Positions 11,039 through 23,055 of a stretch of 64,000 nt of DNA are shown piece by piece. The stretch comes from Cristatella mucedo (lineage: Eukaryota > Bryozoa > Phylactolaemata > Cristatellidae). The position numbers and the translations under genes were made by a program. The notes beneath the pieces are model-generated. The model worked only from the letters and a program-made list of their open reading frames with translations, made no database searches and was not told the origin of the DNA. The first letter of the stretch is position 1. The number at the start of each line of letters is the position of its first letter. The stretch spans positions 763,001-827,000 of the forward strand of contig WPIO01000153.1 in the NCBI GenBank assembly GCA_009760855.2, in the 5' to 3' direction.

Positions 11039-13032
11039 CTCAAATCTGCTCGCCGGAGCGTGCCCTGGCTGGCAGCAGAGTGCTGCACCTCTTTTTAAGC
11101 ATTTCACACTTAAAAAAGACATTTTGCACGAGTTCGCAGCAGGTCGCAGAAAAACTAGAAACTTCAAATCTGCTCCTCAGAGCGTGTACTGGCTAACAGC
11201 AGAGTGCTGCACCTTGTTACAGCCATTTCGCAACTGAATAACTCATTTTGCACAGGTTCGCAGCAGATTGCGGAATATCCAGAAACTTCAAATCTGCTTT
11301 TTGGAGCATGAGTAGCTGGCATCAGAGTGCTGCACCTTGTTTCATGCATTTCGCACTTGAATAAAACATTTCGCACGAGTTCGAAGCAGATTGCCGAATA
11401 ACTAGAAAATTCGAATCTGCTCGTTGAAGTGTGAGCTGGCTGGCAGCAGAGTGCTGCACCTTGTCGCAAGCATTTCGCCCTTGAATAACACATTTCGCAC
11501 GAGTTCGCAACAGATAGCGGAATATCTAGAAACCTCACATCTGCTCGCCGGAGCATGCCCTGGCTGGCAGCAGAGTGCTGCACCTTCTTTTAAGCATTTC
11601 ACACTTGAAAGACACATTTTGCACGAGTTCACAACAGATCGCGGAATAACTAGAAACTTCAAATCTACTCGTCGGACCGTACGCTGGCTGAGAGCAGAGT
11701 GCTGCACCTTGTTACAACCATTTCGCAATTGAATAACTCATTTTGCACAGGTTCGCAGCAGATTGCGGAATATCCAGAAACTTCAAATCTGCTTTTTAGA
11801 GCATGCGGTAGCTGGCATCAGAGTGCTGCACCTTGTTTTCTGCATTTTGCACTTGAATAACACATTTCGCACGAGTTCGCAGCAGATTTCCGAATATCTG
11901 GAAAATTCGAATCTGCTCGTCGGAGTGTAAGCTCGCTGGCAGCAGATTGCTGCACCTTGTCGCGAGCATTTTGCCCTTGAATAACACATTTTGCACGAGT
12001 TCACAGCAGATCGCGGAATAACTAGAAACTTTAAATCTGCTCGTCGGAGCGTACGCTGGCTGAGAGCAGAGTGCTGCACTTTGTTACAATCATTTCGCAC
12101 TTGAATAACACATTTTAAACGAGTTCGCAGCAGATCGCCGAATATCTAGAAAAATTGAATCTGCTCGTCGGAGTGTGAGCTGGCTGGCAGCAGAGTGCTG
12201 CACCTTGTCGCAAGCATTTTGCCATTGAATGCCACATTTCGCACGAGTTCGCTACAGATTGCGGAATATCTAGGAACCTTAAATCTGCTCGCCGGAGCGT
12301 GACCTGGCTGGCAGCAGAGTGCTGCACCTCTTTTTAAGCATTTCACACTTAAAAAAGACATTTTGCACGAGTTCACAGCAGGTCGCGGAAAAACTAGAAA
12401 CTTCAAATCTGCTCCTCAGAGCGTGTACTGGCTAACAGCAGAGTGCTGCACCTTGTTACGGCCATTTCGCAACTGAATAACTCATTTTGCACAGGTTCGC
12501 AGCAGATTGCGGAATATCCAGAAACTTCAAATTTGCTTTTCGGAGCATGCGGTAGCTGGCATCAGATTTCTGCACCTTGTTTCATGCATTTCGCACTTGA
12601 ATAACACATTTCGCACGCGTTCGCAGCAGATTGCCGAATATCTAGAAAATTCGAATCTGCTAGTCGGAGTGTAAGCTCGCAGGAATCAGAGTGCTGCAAC
12701 TTGTCGCAAGCCGTTCGCACTTGAATAACACATTTCGCACGAGTTCGCTACAGATTGCGGAATATCTAGGAACCTCAAATCTGCTCGCCGGAGCGTGCCC
12801 TGGCTGGCAGCAGAGTGCTGCACCTTGTTTTAAGAATTTCGCACTTGAAAAACACATTTCGCACGAGTTCACAGCCGATCGCGGAATAACTAGAAACTTC
12901 AAATCTGCTCGTCGGACCGTACGCTGGCTGAGAGCAGAGTGCTGCACCTTGCTACAACCATTTCGCAATTGAATAACTTATTTTGCACAGGTTCGCAGCA
13001 GATTGCGGACTATCCAGAAACTTCAAATCTGC
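11039..13032 (+). repeat. Satellite, domain I, between cassettes A3 and B4
   Basis: About 16 monomers. The part 11195-11555 matches 3840-4200. The monomers around 11400-11930 reappear near 16680-17200 and 19715-20230. The unusual CACATTTTAAACGAG unit near 12112 reappears at 22822 at an offset of 10,710 bp. From 12520 the order matches 1700 onward (offset 10,822). Confidence 0.8.
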
Positions 13033-13610
13033 TTTTTGGAGCATGCGGTAGCTGGCATCAGAGTGCTGCATCTTGTTTCATGCATTTCGCACTTGAATAA
13101 CACATTTCGCACGAGTTCGCAGCAGATTGCCGAATATCTAGAAAATTCGAATCTGCTCGTCGGAGTGTAAGCTCGCTGGCAGCAGAGTGCTGCACCTTGC
13201 TTTAAGAATTTCGCACATGAAAAACTAATTTCGCACGAGATCGCAGCAGATCGCCGAATATCCAGAAACTTCAAATCTGCTATTCGGAGCGTGCCCTGGC
13301 TGGCAGCAGAGTGCTGCACCTTGTCCCACGCATTTCGGACTTGAAAAACACATTTTGCACGAGTTCGCAGCAGATTGCGGATTATCTATAAACTTTAAAT
13401 CTGCTCGCCGGTGCGTGAGCTGGCTATGAGCAGAGTGCTGCACCTTGTTACAGCCATTTCGCAAATGAATAACTCATTTCGCACAGGTTCGCAGCAGATT
13501 GCGGAATATCTATACTTCAAATATGCTTTTCGGAGCGAGCAGTAGCTGGCATCAGAGTACCGCACCTTGTTTTCTGGGTTTCGCACTTGAATAACACATT
13601 TCGCACGAGT
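13033..13610 (+). repeat. Cassette B, copy 4 (shortened)
   Basis: Matches cassette B1 at offset 10,822 up to about 13610. It then switches to the sequence found near 3530 (offset 10,081), so 741 bp, about six monomers, are absent relative to the first copy. Confidence 0.8.
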
Positions 13611-14370
13611 TCGTAACAGATTGCGGAATATCTAGAAAATTCGAATCTGCTCGTCGGAGTGTAAGCTCGCTGGCAGCAGAGTGCTGCACCTTGTCGCGAG
13701 CATTTCGTCTATTGAATAACACATTTCGCATGAGTTCGCTACAGATTGCGGAATATCTAGAAACCACAAATCTGCTCGCCGGAGCGTGCCCTGGCTGGCA
13801 GCAGAGTGCTGCACCTTGTTTCGAGCATTTCACACTTGAATAACACATTTGCACGAGTTTACTGCAGATCGTGGAATAACTAGAAACTTTAAATCTGCTC
13901 GTCGGAGCGTACGCTGGCTGAGAGCAGAGTGCTGCACCTTGTTACAACCATTTCGCAATTGAATAACTCATTTCGCACAGGTTCGCATTAGATTGCGGAA
14001 TATCCAGAAACTTGAAATTTGCTTTTCGGAGCATGCGGTAGCCGGCATCAGAGTGCTGCAACTTGTTTCATGCATTTCGCACTTGAATAACACATTTCGC
14101 ACGAGTTCGCAGCAGATTGCCGAATATCCAGAAAATTGGAATCTCCTCGTTGGAGCGTGAGCTGGCGTGCAGCAGAGTGCTTCACCTTGTTTTAAGCATT
14201 TCGCACTTAAAATACACATTTCGCACGAGTTCGCAGCAGATTGCGGATTATCTAGAAACTTTAAATCTCCTCGCAGGTGCGGAGCTGGCTGGCAGCAGAG
14301 TGCTACACCTTGCTCTAAGCATTTCGCACTTAAAAAACTTATTTCGCACGAGTTCACAGCAGATCGCAGA
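13611..14370 (+). repeat. Satellite between cassette B4 and truncated monomer copy 3
   Basis: About six monomers. The last 400 bp (GTAGCCGGCATCAG near 14038, GTTGGAGCGTGAGCTGGCG near 14149, TTAAAATACAC near 14207) match 17870-18272 and, partly, 20948-21305. Confidence 0.8.
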
Positions 14371-14429
14371 ATATCCAGAAACTTTAAATTGAATAACTCA
14401 TTACGCAAAGGTTCGCATTAGATTGAGGA
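14371..14429 (+). repeat. Truncated 59-bp monomer, copy 3
   Basis: Same 65-bp deletion joint, here near 14387. Confidence 0.9.
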
Positions 14430-14446
14430 ATATCCAGAAACTTCAA

Positions 14447-15433
14447 ATTGGCTTTTCGGAGCATGCAGTAGCTGGCATCAGAGTGCTGCACCTTGTTTCA
14501 TGCATTTCGCCCTTGAATAACACATTTCGCACGAGTTCACAGCAGATTGCCGAATATCTAGAAAATTCGAATCTGCTCGTCGGAGTGTAAGCTCGCTGAC
14601 AGCAGAGTGCTGCACCTTGTCGCAAGCATTTCGCCCTTGAATAACACATTTCGCATTAGTTCGCAACAGATTGCGGAATATCTAGGAACCTCAAATCTGC
14701 TCGCCGGAGCGTGCCCTGGCTGGCAGCAGAGTGCTGCACCTTGTTTTAAGCATTTTACACTTGAAAAACACATTTTGCACGAGTTCACAGCAGATCGCGG
14801 AATAACTAGAAACTTTAAATCTGCTCGTCGGAGCGTACGCTGGCTGAGAGCAGAGTGCTGCACTTTGTTTCAATCATTTCGCACTTGAATAACACATTTC
14901 GCACGAGTTCGCAGCAAATCGCAGAGTATCTAGAGAATTCATATCCGCTTGTCGGAGCATGTGCTGGCAGGCAGCAGAGTGCTGCACCTTGTTTCAAAAA
15001 TTTCCCACGTGACTAACACATTTCGCACAAGTTTGCAGCAGATCGCGGAATATTCAGAAACTTCAAATCTGCTATTCGGAGCGTGCTTTGACTGGCAGCA
15101 GAGTGCTGCACCTTGTCGCAAGCATTTCGCCCTTTAATAACACATTTCGCACGAGTTCGCAACAGATTGCGGAATATCTAGAAACTTCAAATCTACTCGC
15201 CGGTGTGTGAGCTGGCTGGCAGCAGAGTGCTACACCTTGTTACAACCATTTCGCAATTGAATAACTCATTTCGCACAGGTTCGCAGCAGATTGCAGAATA
15301 TCCAGAAACGTCAAATCTGCTTTTTGGAGCATGCAGTAGCTGGCATCAGAGTGCTGCACCTTGTGTCAAGCATTTCGCACTTGAATAACACATTTCGCAC
15401 GAGTTCGCTACAGATTGCGGAATATCTAGAAAC
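14447..15433 (+). repeat. Cassette A, copy 4
   Basis: Matches copy 3 at an offset of 4,395 bp across the 844-bp core. It switches near 15405-15430 to the GAAACCACAAATC monomer, which is found near 1080 rather than in the other cassette A copies. Confidence 0.85.
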
Positions 15434-16692
15434 CACAAATCTGCTCGCCGGAGCGTGCCCTGGCTGGCAGCAGAGTGCTGCACCTTGTTTCGGGCATTTC
15501 ACACTTGAATAACACATTTTGCACGAGTTTACTGCAGATCGCGGAATAACTAGAAACTTTAAATCTGCTCGTCGGAGCGTACGCTGGCTGAGAGCAGAGT
15601 GCTGCACTTTGTTTCAATCAATTCGCACTTAAATAACACATTTCGAACGAGTTCGCAGCAGATTGCCGAATAGCTAGAAAATTTGAATCTGCTCGTCAGA
15701 GTGTGAGCTGGCTGGCAGCAGAGTGCTGCACCTTGTCGCAAGCATTTTGCCCTTGAATGACACATTTCGCACGAGTTCGCAACAGATTGCGGAATATCTA
15801 GAAACCTCAAGTCTGCTCGCCGGAGCGTGCCCTGGCTGGCAGCAGAGTGCTGCACCTTGTTTTAAGCATTTCACAGTTGAAAAACACATTTTGCACGAGT
15901 TCACAGCAGGTCGCGGCATAACTAGAAACTTCAAATCTTCTCGTCGGACCGTACGCTGGCTGAGAGCAGAGTGCTGCACCTTGTTACAACCGTTTCGCAA
16001 TTGAATAACTCATTTCGCACAGGTTCGCATTAGATTGCGGAATATCCAGAAACTTCAAATTTGCTTTTCGGAGCATGCGGTAGCTGGCATCAGAGTGCTG
16101 CACCTTGTTTCATGCATTTCGCACTTGAATAATACATTTCGCACGCGTTCGCAGCGGATTGCCGAATATCTAGAAAATTCGAATCTGCTCATCGGAGTGT
16201 AAGCTCGCAGGAATCAGAGTGCTGCAACTTGTCGCAAGCCGTTCGCACTTGAATAACACATTTCGCACGAGTTTTCTACAGATTGCGGAATATCTAGGAA
16301 CCTCAAATCTGCTCGCCGGAGCGTGCCCTGGCTGTCAGCAGAGTGCTGCACCTTGTTTTAAGCATTTCACACTTGAAAAACACATTTTGCACGAGTTCAC
16401 AGCAGATCGCGGAATAACTAGAAACTTCAAGTCTGCTCGTCGGACCGTATGCTGGCTGAGAGCAGAGTGCTGCACCTTGTTACAACCATCTCGCAATTGA
16501 ATAACTTATTTTGCACAGGTTCGCAGCAGATTGCGGACTATCCAGAAACTTCAAATCTGCTTTTTGGAGCATGCGGTAGCTGGCATCAGAGTGCTGCACC
16601 TTGTTTCATGCATTTCGCACTTGAATAACACATTTCGCACGAGTTCGCAGTAGATTGCCGAATATCTAGAAAATTAGAATCTGCTCGTCAGA
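15434..16692 (+). repeat. Satellite between cassette A4 and the 3,033-bp duplication
   Basis: About ten monomers whose order matches 1080-2340 at a constant offset of 14,350 bp. It ends where the tandem 3,033-bp repeat begins. Confidence 0.85.
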
Positions 16693-18272
16693 GTGTGAGC
16701 TGGCTGGCAGCAGAGTGCTGCACCTTGTCGCAAGCATTTCGCCCTTGAATAACACATTTCGCACGAGTTCGCAACAGATAGCGGAATATCTAGAAACCTC
16801 ACATCTGCTCGCCGGAGCATGCCCTGGCTGGCAGCAGAGTGCTGCACCTTCTTTTAAGCATTTCACACTTGAAAAACACATTTTGCACGAGTTCACAACA
16901 GATCGCGGAATAACTAGAAACTTCAAATCTGCTCGTCGGACCGTACGCTGGCTGAGAGCAGAGTGCTGCACCTTGTTACAGCCATTTCGCAATTGAATAA
17001 CTCATTTTGCACAGGTTCGCAGCAGATTGCGGAATATCCAGAAACTTCAAATCTGCTTTTTAGAGCATGCGGTAGCTGGCATCAGAGTGCTGCACCTTGT
17101 TTTCTGCATTTTGCACTTGAATAACACTTTTCGCACGAGTTCGCAGCAGATTGCCGAATATCTAGAAAATTCGAATCTGCTCGTCGGAGTGTAAGCTCGC
17201 TGGCAGCAGATTGCTGCACCTTGTCGCGAGCATTTTGCCCTTGAATAACACATTTCGCACGAGTCCACAACAGATTGCGGAATATCTAGAAACCTCAAAT
17301 CTGCTCGCCGGAGCGTGCCCTGGCTGGCAGCAGAGTGCTGCACCTCGTTTTAAGCCTTTCACACTTGAAAAACACATTTTGCACGAGTTCACAGCAGATC
17401 GCGAAATAACTAGAAACTTTAAATCTGCTCTTCGGAGCGTACGCTGGCTGAGAGCAGAGTGCTGCACTTTGTTTCAATCATTTCGCACTTAAATAACACA
17501 TTTCGAACGAGTTCGCAGCAGATTGCCGAATATCTAGAATATTTGAATCTGCTCGTCGGAGTGTGAGCTGGCTGGCAGCTGAGTGCTGCACCTTGTCGCA
17601 AGCATTTTGCCCTTGAATGACACATTTCGCACGAGTTCGCAACAGATTGCGGAATATCTGGAAACCTCAAGTCTGCTCGCCGGAGTGTAAGCTCGCTGGC
17701 AGCAGAGTGCTGCACCTTGTTTTAAGCGTTTCACAGTTGAAAAACACATTTTGCACGAGTTCACATCAGGTCGCAATATAACTAGAAACTTCAAATCTTC
17801 TCGTCGGACCGTACGCTGGCTGAGAGCAGAGTGCTGCACCTTGTTACAACCATTTCGCAATTGAATAACTCATTTCGCACAGGTTCGCATTAGATTGCGG
17901 AATATCCAGAAACTTGAAATTTGCTTTTCGGAGCATGCGGTAGCCGGCATCAGAGTGCTGCACCTTGTTTCATGCATTTCGCACTTGAATAACACATTTC
18001 GCACGAGTTCGCAGCAGATTGCCGAATATCCAGAAAATTGGAATCTCCTCGTTGGAGCGTAAGCTGGCGTGCAGCAGAGTGCTTCACCTTGTTTTAAGCA
18101 TTTTGCACTTAAAATACACATTTCGCACGAGTTCGCAGCAGATTGCGGATTATCTAGAAACTTTAAATCTCCTCGCAGGTGCGGAGCTGGCTGGCAGCAG
18201 AGTGCTACACTTTGCTCTAAGCATTTCGCACTTAAAAAACTTATTTCGCACGAGTTCACAGCAGATCGCAGA

Positions 18273-18331
18273 ATATCCAGAAACTTTAAATTGAATAACT
18301 CATTACCCAAAGGTTCGCATTAGATTGAGGA
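18273..18331 (+). repeat. Truncated 59-bp monomer, copy 4
   Basis: Same 65-bp deletion joint near 18288. It shares CATTACCCAAAGG with copy 5, where copies 1 to 3 have CATTACGCAAAGG. Confidence 0.9.
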
Positions 18332-18348
18332 ATATCCAAAAACTTCAA

Positions 18349-19335
18349 ATTGGCTTTTCGGAGCATGCAGTAGCTGGCATCAGAGTGCTGCACCTTGTTT
18401 CATGCATTTCGCCCTTGAATAACACATTTCGCACGAGTTCGCAGCAGATTGCCGAATATCTAGAAAATTCGAATCTGCTCGTCGGAGTGTAAGCTCGCTG
18501 GCAGCAGAGTGCTGCACCTTGTCGCAAGCATTTCGCCCTTGACTAACACATTTCGCACGAGTTCGCAACAGATTGCGGAATATCTAGGAACCTCAAATCT
18601 GCTCGCCGGAGCATGCCCTGGCTGGCAGCAGAGTGCTGCACCTTGTTTTAAGCATTTTACACTTGAAAAACACATTTTGCACGAGTTCACAGCAGATCGC
18701 AGAATAACTAGAAACTTTAAATCTGCTCGTCGCAGCGTACGCTGGCTGAGAGCAGAGTGCTGCACTTTGTTTCAATCATTTCGCACTTGAATAACACATT
18801 TCGCACGAGTTCGCAGGAAATCGCAGAGTATCTAGAGAATTCATATCCGCTTGTCGGAGCATGTGCTGGCAGGCAGCAGAGTGCTGCACCTTGTTTCAAA
18901 AATTTCCCACGTGACTAACACATTTCGCACAAGTTTGCAGCAGATCGCGGAATATTCAGAAACTTCAAATCTGCTATTCGGAGCGTGCTTTGGCTGGCAG
19001 CAGAGTGCTGCACCTTGTCGCAAGCATTTCGCCCTTTAATAACACATTTCGCACGAGTTCGCAACAGATTGCGGAATATCTAGAAACTTCAAATCTACTC
19101 GCCGGTGTGTGAACTGGCTGGCAGCAGAGTGCTACACCTTGTTACAACCATTTCGCAATTGAATAACTCATTTCGCACAGGTTCGCAGCAGATTGCAGAA
19201 TATCCAGAAACGTCAAATCTGCTTTTTGGAGCATGCAGTAGCTGGCATCAGAGTGCTGCACCTTGTGTCAAGCATTTCGCACTTGAATAACACATTTCGC
19301 ACGAGTTCCCTACAGATTGCGGAATATCTAGGAAC
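18349..19335 (+). repeat. Cassette A, copy 5
   Basis: Lies inside copy 1 of the 3,033-bp repeat. It matches copy 4 at 3,902 bp and copy 6 at 3,033 bp with no net indel in the 844-bp core. Confidence 0.87.
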
Positions 19336-21305
19336 CTCAAATCTGCTCGCCGGAGCGTGCCCTGGCTGGCAGCAGAGTGCTGCACCTCTTTTTAAGCATT
19401 TCACACTTAAAAAAGACATTTTGCACGAGTTCGCAGCAGGTCGCAGAAAAACTAGAAACTTCAAATCTGCTCCTCAGAGCGTGTACTGGCTAACAGCAGA
19501 GTGCTGCACCTTGTTACAGCCATTTCGCAAGTGAATAACTCATTTTGCACAGGTTCGCAGCAGATTGCGGAATATCCAGAAACTACAAATCTGCTTTTTG
19601 GAGCATGCGTAGCTGGCATCAGAGTGCTGCACCTTGTTTCATGCATTTCGCACTTGAATAAAACATTTCGCACGAGTTCGAAGCAGATTGCCGAATAACT
19701 AGAAAATTCGAATCTGCTCGTTGAAGTGTGAGCTAGCTGGCAGCAGAGTGCTGCACCTTGTCGCAAGCATTTCGCCCTTGAATAACACATTTCGCACGAG
19801 TTCGCAACAGATAGCGGAATATCTAGAAACCTCACATCTGCTCGCCGGAGCATGCCCTGGCTGGCAGCAGAGTGCTGCACCTTCTTTTAAGCATTTCACA
19901 CTTGAAAAACACATTTTGCACGAGTTCACAACAGATCGCGGAATAACTAGAAACTTCAAATCTGCTCGTCGGACCGTACGCTGGCTGAGAGCAGAGTGCT
20001 GCACCTTGTTACAGCCATTTCGCAATTGAATAACTCATTTTGCACAGGTTCGCAGCAGATTGCGGAATATCCAGAAACTTCAAATCTGCTTTTTAGAGCA
20101 TGCGGTAGCTGGCATCAGAGTGCTGCACCTTGTTTTCTGCATTTTGCACTTGAATAACACTTTTCGCACGAGTTCGCAGCAGATTGCCGAATATCTAGAA
20201 AATTCGAATCTGCTCGTCGGAGTGTAAGCTCGCTGGCAGCAGATTGCTGCACCTTGTCGCGAGCATTTTGCCCTTGAATAACACATTTCGCACGAGTCCA
20301 CAACAGATTGCGGAATATCTAGAAACCTCAAATCTGCTCGCCGGAGCGTGCCCTGGCTGGCAGCAGAGTGCTGCACCTCGTTTTAAGCCTTTCACACTTG
20401 AAAAACACATTTTGCACGAGTTCACAGCAGATCGCGAAATAACTAGAAACTTTAAATCTGCTCGTCGGAGCGTACGCTGGCTGAGAGCAGAGTGCTGCAC
20501 TTTGTTTCAATCATTTCGCACTTAAATAACACATTTCGAACGAGTTCGCAGCAGATTGCCGAATATCTAGAATATTTGAATCTGCTCGTCGGAGTGTGAG
20601 CTGGCTGGCAGCTGAGTGCTGCACCTTGTCGCAAGCATTTTGCCCTTGAATGACACATTTCGCACGAGTTCGCAACAGATTGCGGAATATCTGGAAACCT
20701 CAAGTCTGCTCGCCGGAGCGAGCCCTGGCTGGCAGCAGAGTGCTGCACCTTGTTTTAAGCGTTTCACAGTTGAAAAACACATTTTGCACGAGTTCACAGC
20801 AGGTCGCAATATAACTAGAAACTTCAAATCTTCTCGTCGGACCGTACGCTGGCTGTGAGCAGAGTGCTGCACCTTGTTACAACCATTTCGCAATTGAATA
20901 ACTCATTTCGCACAGGTTCGCATTAGATTGCGGAATATCCAGAAACTTCAAATCTGCTTTTTGGAGCATGCGGTAGCTGGCATCAGAGTGCTGCACCTTA
21001 TTTCATGCATTTCGCACTTGAATAACACATTTCGCACGAGTTCGCAGCAGATTGCCAAATATCCAGAAAATTGGAATCTCCTCGTTGGAGCGTGAGCTGG
21101 CGTGCAGCAGAGTGCTTCACCTTGTTTTAAGCATTTCGCACTTAAAATACACATTTCGCACGAGTTCGCAGCAGATTGCGGATTATCTAGAAACTTTAAA
21201 TCTCCTCGCAGGTGCGGAGCTGGCTGGCAGCAGAGTGCTACACCTTGCTCTAAGCATTTCGCACTTAAAAAACTTATTTCGCACGAGTTCACAGCAGATC
21301 GCAGA

Positions 21306-21364
21306 ATATCCAGAAACTTTAAATTGAATAACTCATTACCCAAAGGTTCGCATTAGATTGAGGA
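21306..21364 (+). repeat. Truncated 59-bp monomer, copy 5
   Basis: Same 65-bp deletion joint near 21321, exactly 3,033 bp after copy 4. It is the last occurrence in the window; the truncated unit is confined to domain I. Confidence 0.9.
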
Positions 21365-21381
21365 ATATCCAGAAACTTCAA

Positions 21382-22368
21382 ATTGGCTTTTCGGAGCATG
21401 CAGTAGCTGGCATCAGAGTGCTGCACCTTGTTTCATGCATTTCGCCCTTGAATAACACATTTCGCACGAGTTCGCAGCAGATTGCCGAATATCTAGAAAA
21501 TTCGAATCTGCTCGTCGGAGTGTAAGCTCGCTGGCAGCAGAGTGCTGCACCTTGTCGCAAGCATTTCGCCCTTGACTAACACATTTCGCACGAGTTCGCA
21601 ACAGATTGCGGAATATCTAGGAACCTCAAATCTGCTCGCCGGAGCGTGCCCTGGCTGGCAGCAGAGTGCTGCACCTTGTTTTAAGCATTTTACACTTGAA
21701 AAACACATTTTGCACGAGTTCACAGCAGATCGCGGAATAACTAGAGACTTTAAATCTGCTCGTCGGAGCGTACGCTGGCTGAGAGCAGAGTGCTGCACTT
21801 TGTTTCAATCATTTCGCACTTGAATAACACATTTCGCACGAGTTCGCAGCAAATCGCAGAGTATCTAGAGAATTCATATCCGCTTGTCGGAGCATGTGCT
21901 GGCAGGCAGCAGAGTGCTGCACCTTGTTTCAAAAATTTCCCACGTGACTAACACATTTCGCACAAGTTTGCAGCAGATCGCGGAATATTCAGAAACTTCA
22001 AATCTGCTATTCGGAGCGTGCTTTGGCTGGCAGCAGAGTGCTGCACCTTGTCGCAAGCATTTCGCCCTTTAATAACACATTTCGCACGAGTTCGCAACAG
22101 ATTTCGGAATATCTAGAAACTTCAAATCTACTCGCCGGTGTGTGAGCTGGCTGGCAGCAGAGTGCTACACCTTGTTACAACCATTTCGCAATTGAATAAC
22201 TCATTTCGCACAGGTTCGCAGCAGATTGCAGAATATCCAGAAACGTCAAATCTGCTTTTTGGAGCATGCAGTAGCTGGCATCAGAGTGCTGCACCTTGTG
22301 TCAAGCATTTCGCACTTGAATAACACATTTCGCACGAGTTCCCTACAGCTTGCGGAATATCTAGGAAC
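21382..22368 (+). repeat. Cassette A, copy 6
   Basis: Last copy of the cassette. No cassette A is seen downstream of about 22500. Confidence 0.87.
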
Positions 22369-22754
22369 CTCAAATCTGCTCGCCGGAGCGTGCCCTGGCT
22401 GGCAGCAGAGTGCTGCACCTCTTTTTAAGCATTTCACACTTAAAAAAGACATTTTGCACGAGTTCGCAGCAGGTCGCAGAAAAACTAGAAACTTCAAATC
22501 TGCTCCTCAGAGCGTGTACTGGCTAACAGCAGAGTGCTGCACCTTGTTACAGCCATTTCGCAACTGAATAACTCATTTTGCACAGGTTCGCAGCAGATTG
22601 CGGAATATCCAGAAACTTCAAATCTGCTTTTTGGAGCATGCGTAGCTGGCATCAGAGTGCTGCACCTTGTTTCATGCATTTCGCACTTGAATAAAACATT
22701 TCGCACGAGTTCGAAGCAGATTGCCGAATAACTAGAAAATTCGAATCTGCTCGT

Positions 22755-23055
22755 CGGAGCGTACGCTGGCTGAGAGCAGAGTGCTGCACTTTGTTACAAT
22801 CATTTCGCACTTGAATAACACATTTTAAACGAGTTCGCAGCAGATCGCCGAATATCTAGAAAAATTGAATCTGCTCGTCGGAATGTGAGCTGGCTGGCAG
22901 CAGAGTGCTGCACCTTGTCGCAAGCATTTTGCCATTGAATGCCACATTTCGCACGAGTTCGCTACAGATTGCGGAATATCTAGGAACCTTAAATCTGCTC
23001 GCCGGAGCGTGCCCTGGCTGGCAGCAGAGTGCTGCACCTTGTTTTAAGGCTTTCA
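22755..23055 (+). repeat. Junction segment between domains I and II
   Basis: About 2.4 monomers matching 12045-12290 (offset 10,710), including the unusual CACATTTTAAACGAG unit. It links the end of the 3,033-bp repeat to the first 15-monomer repeat. Confidence 0.75.

Larger units (their letters stand above)
16693..19725 (+). repeat. 3,033-bp higher-order repeat, copy 1
   Basis: Every landmark in this stretch recurs exactly 3,033 bp downstream, with only scattered substitutions. It contains truncated monomer copy 4 (18273-18331) and cassette A5 (18349-19335). Because one monomer is truncated, the length is about 24 full monomers plus a 59-bp unit. A clustered difference from copy 2 lies at about 17686-17697. 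Confidence 0.92.
19726..22754 (+). repeat. 3,033-bp higher-order repeat, copy 2
   Basis: Matches copy 1 base for base over almost its entire length and ends at 22754, where the next monomer no longer follows copy 1 (CTCGTCGG instead of CTCGTTGA). It contains truncated monomer copy 5 and cassette A6. Confidence 0.92.
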
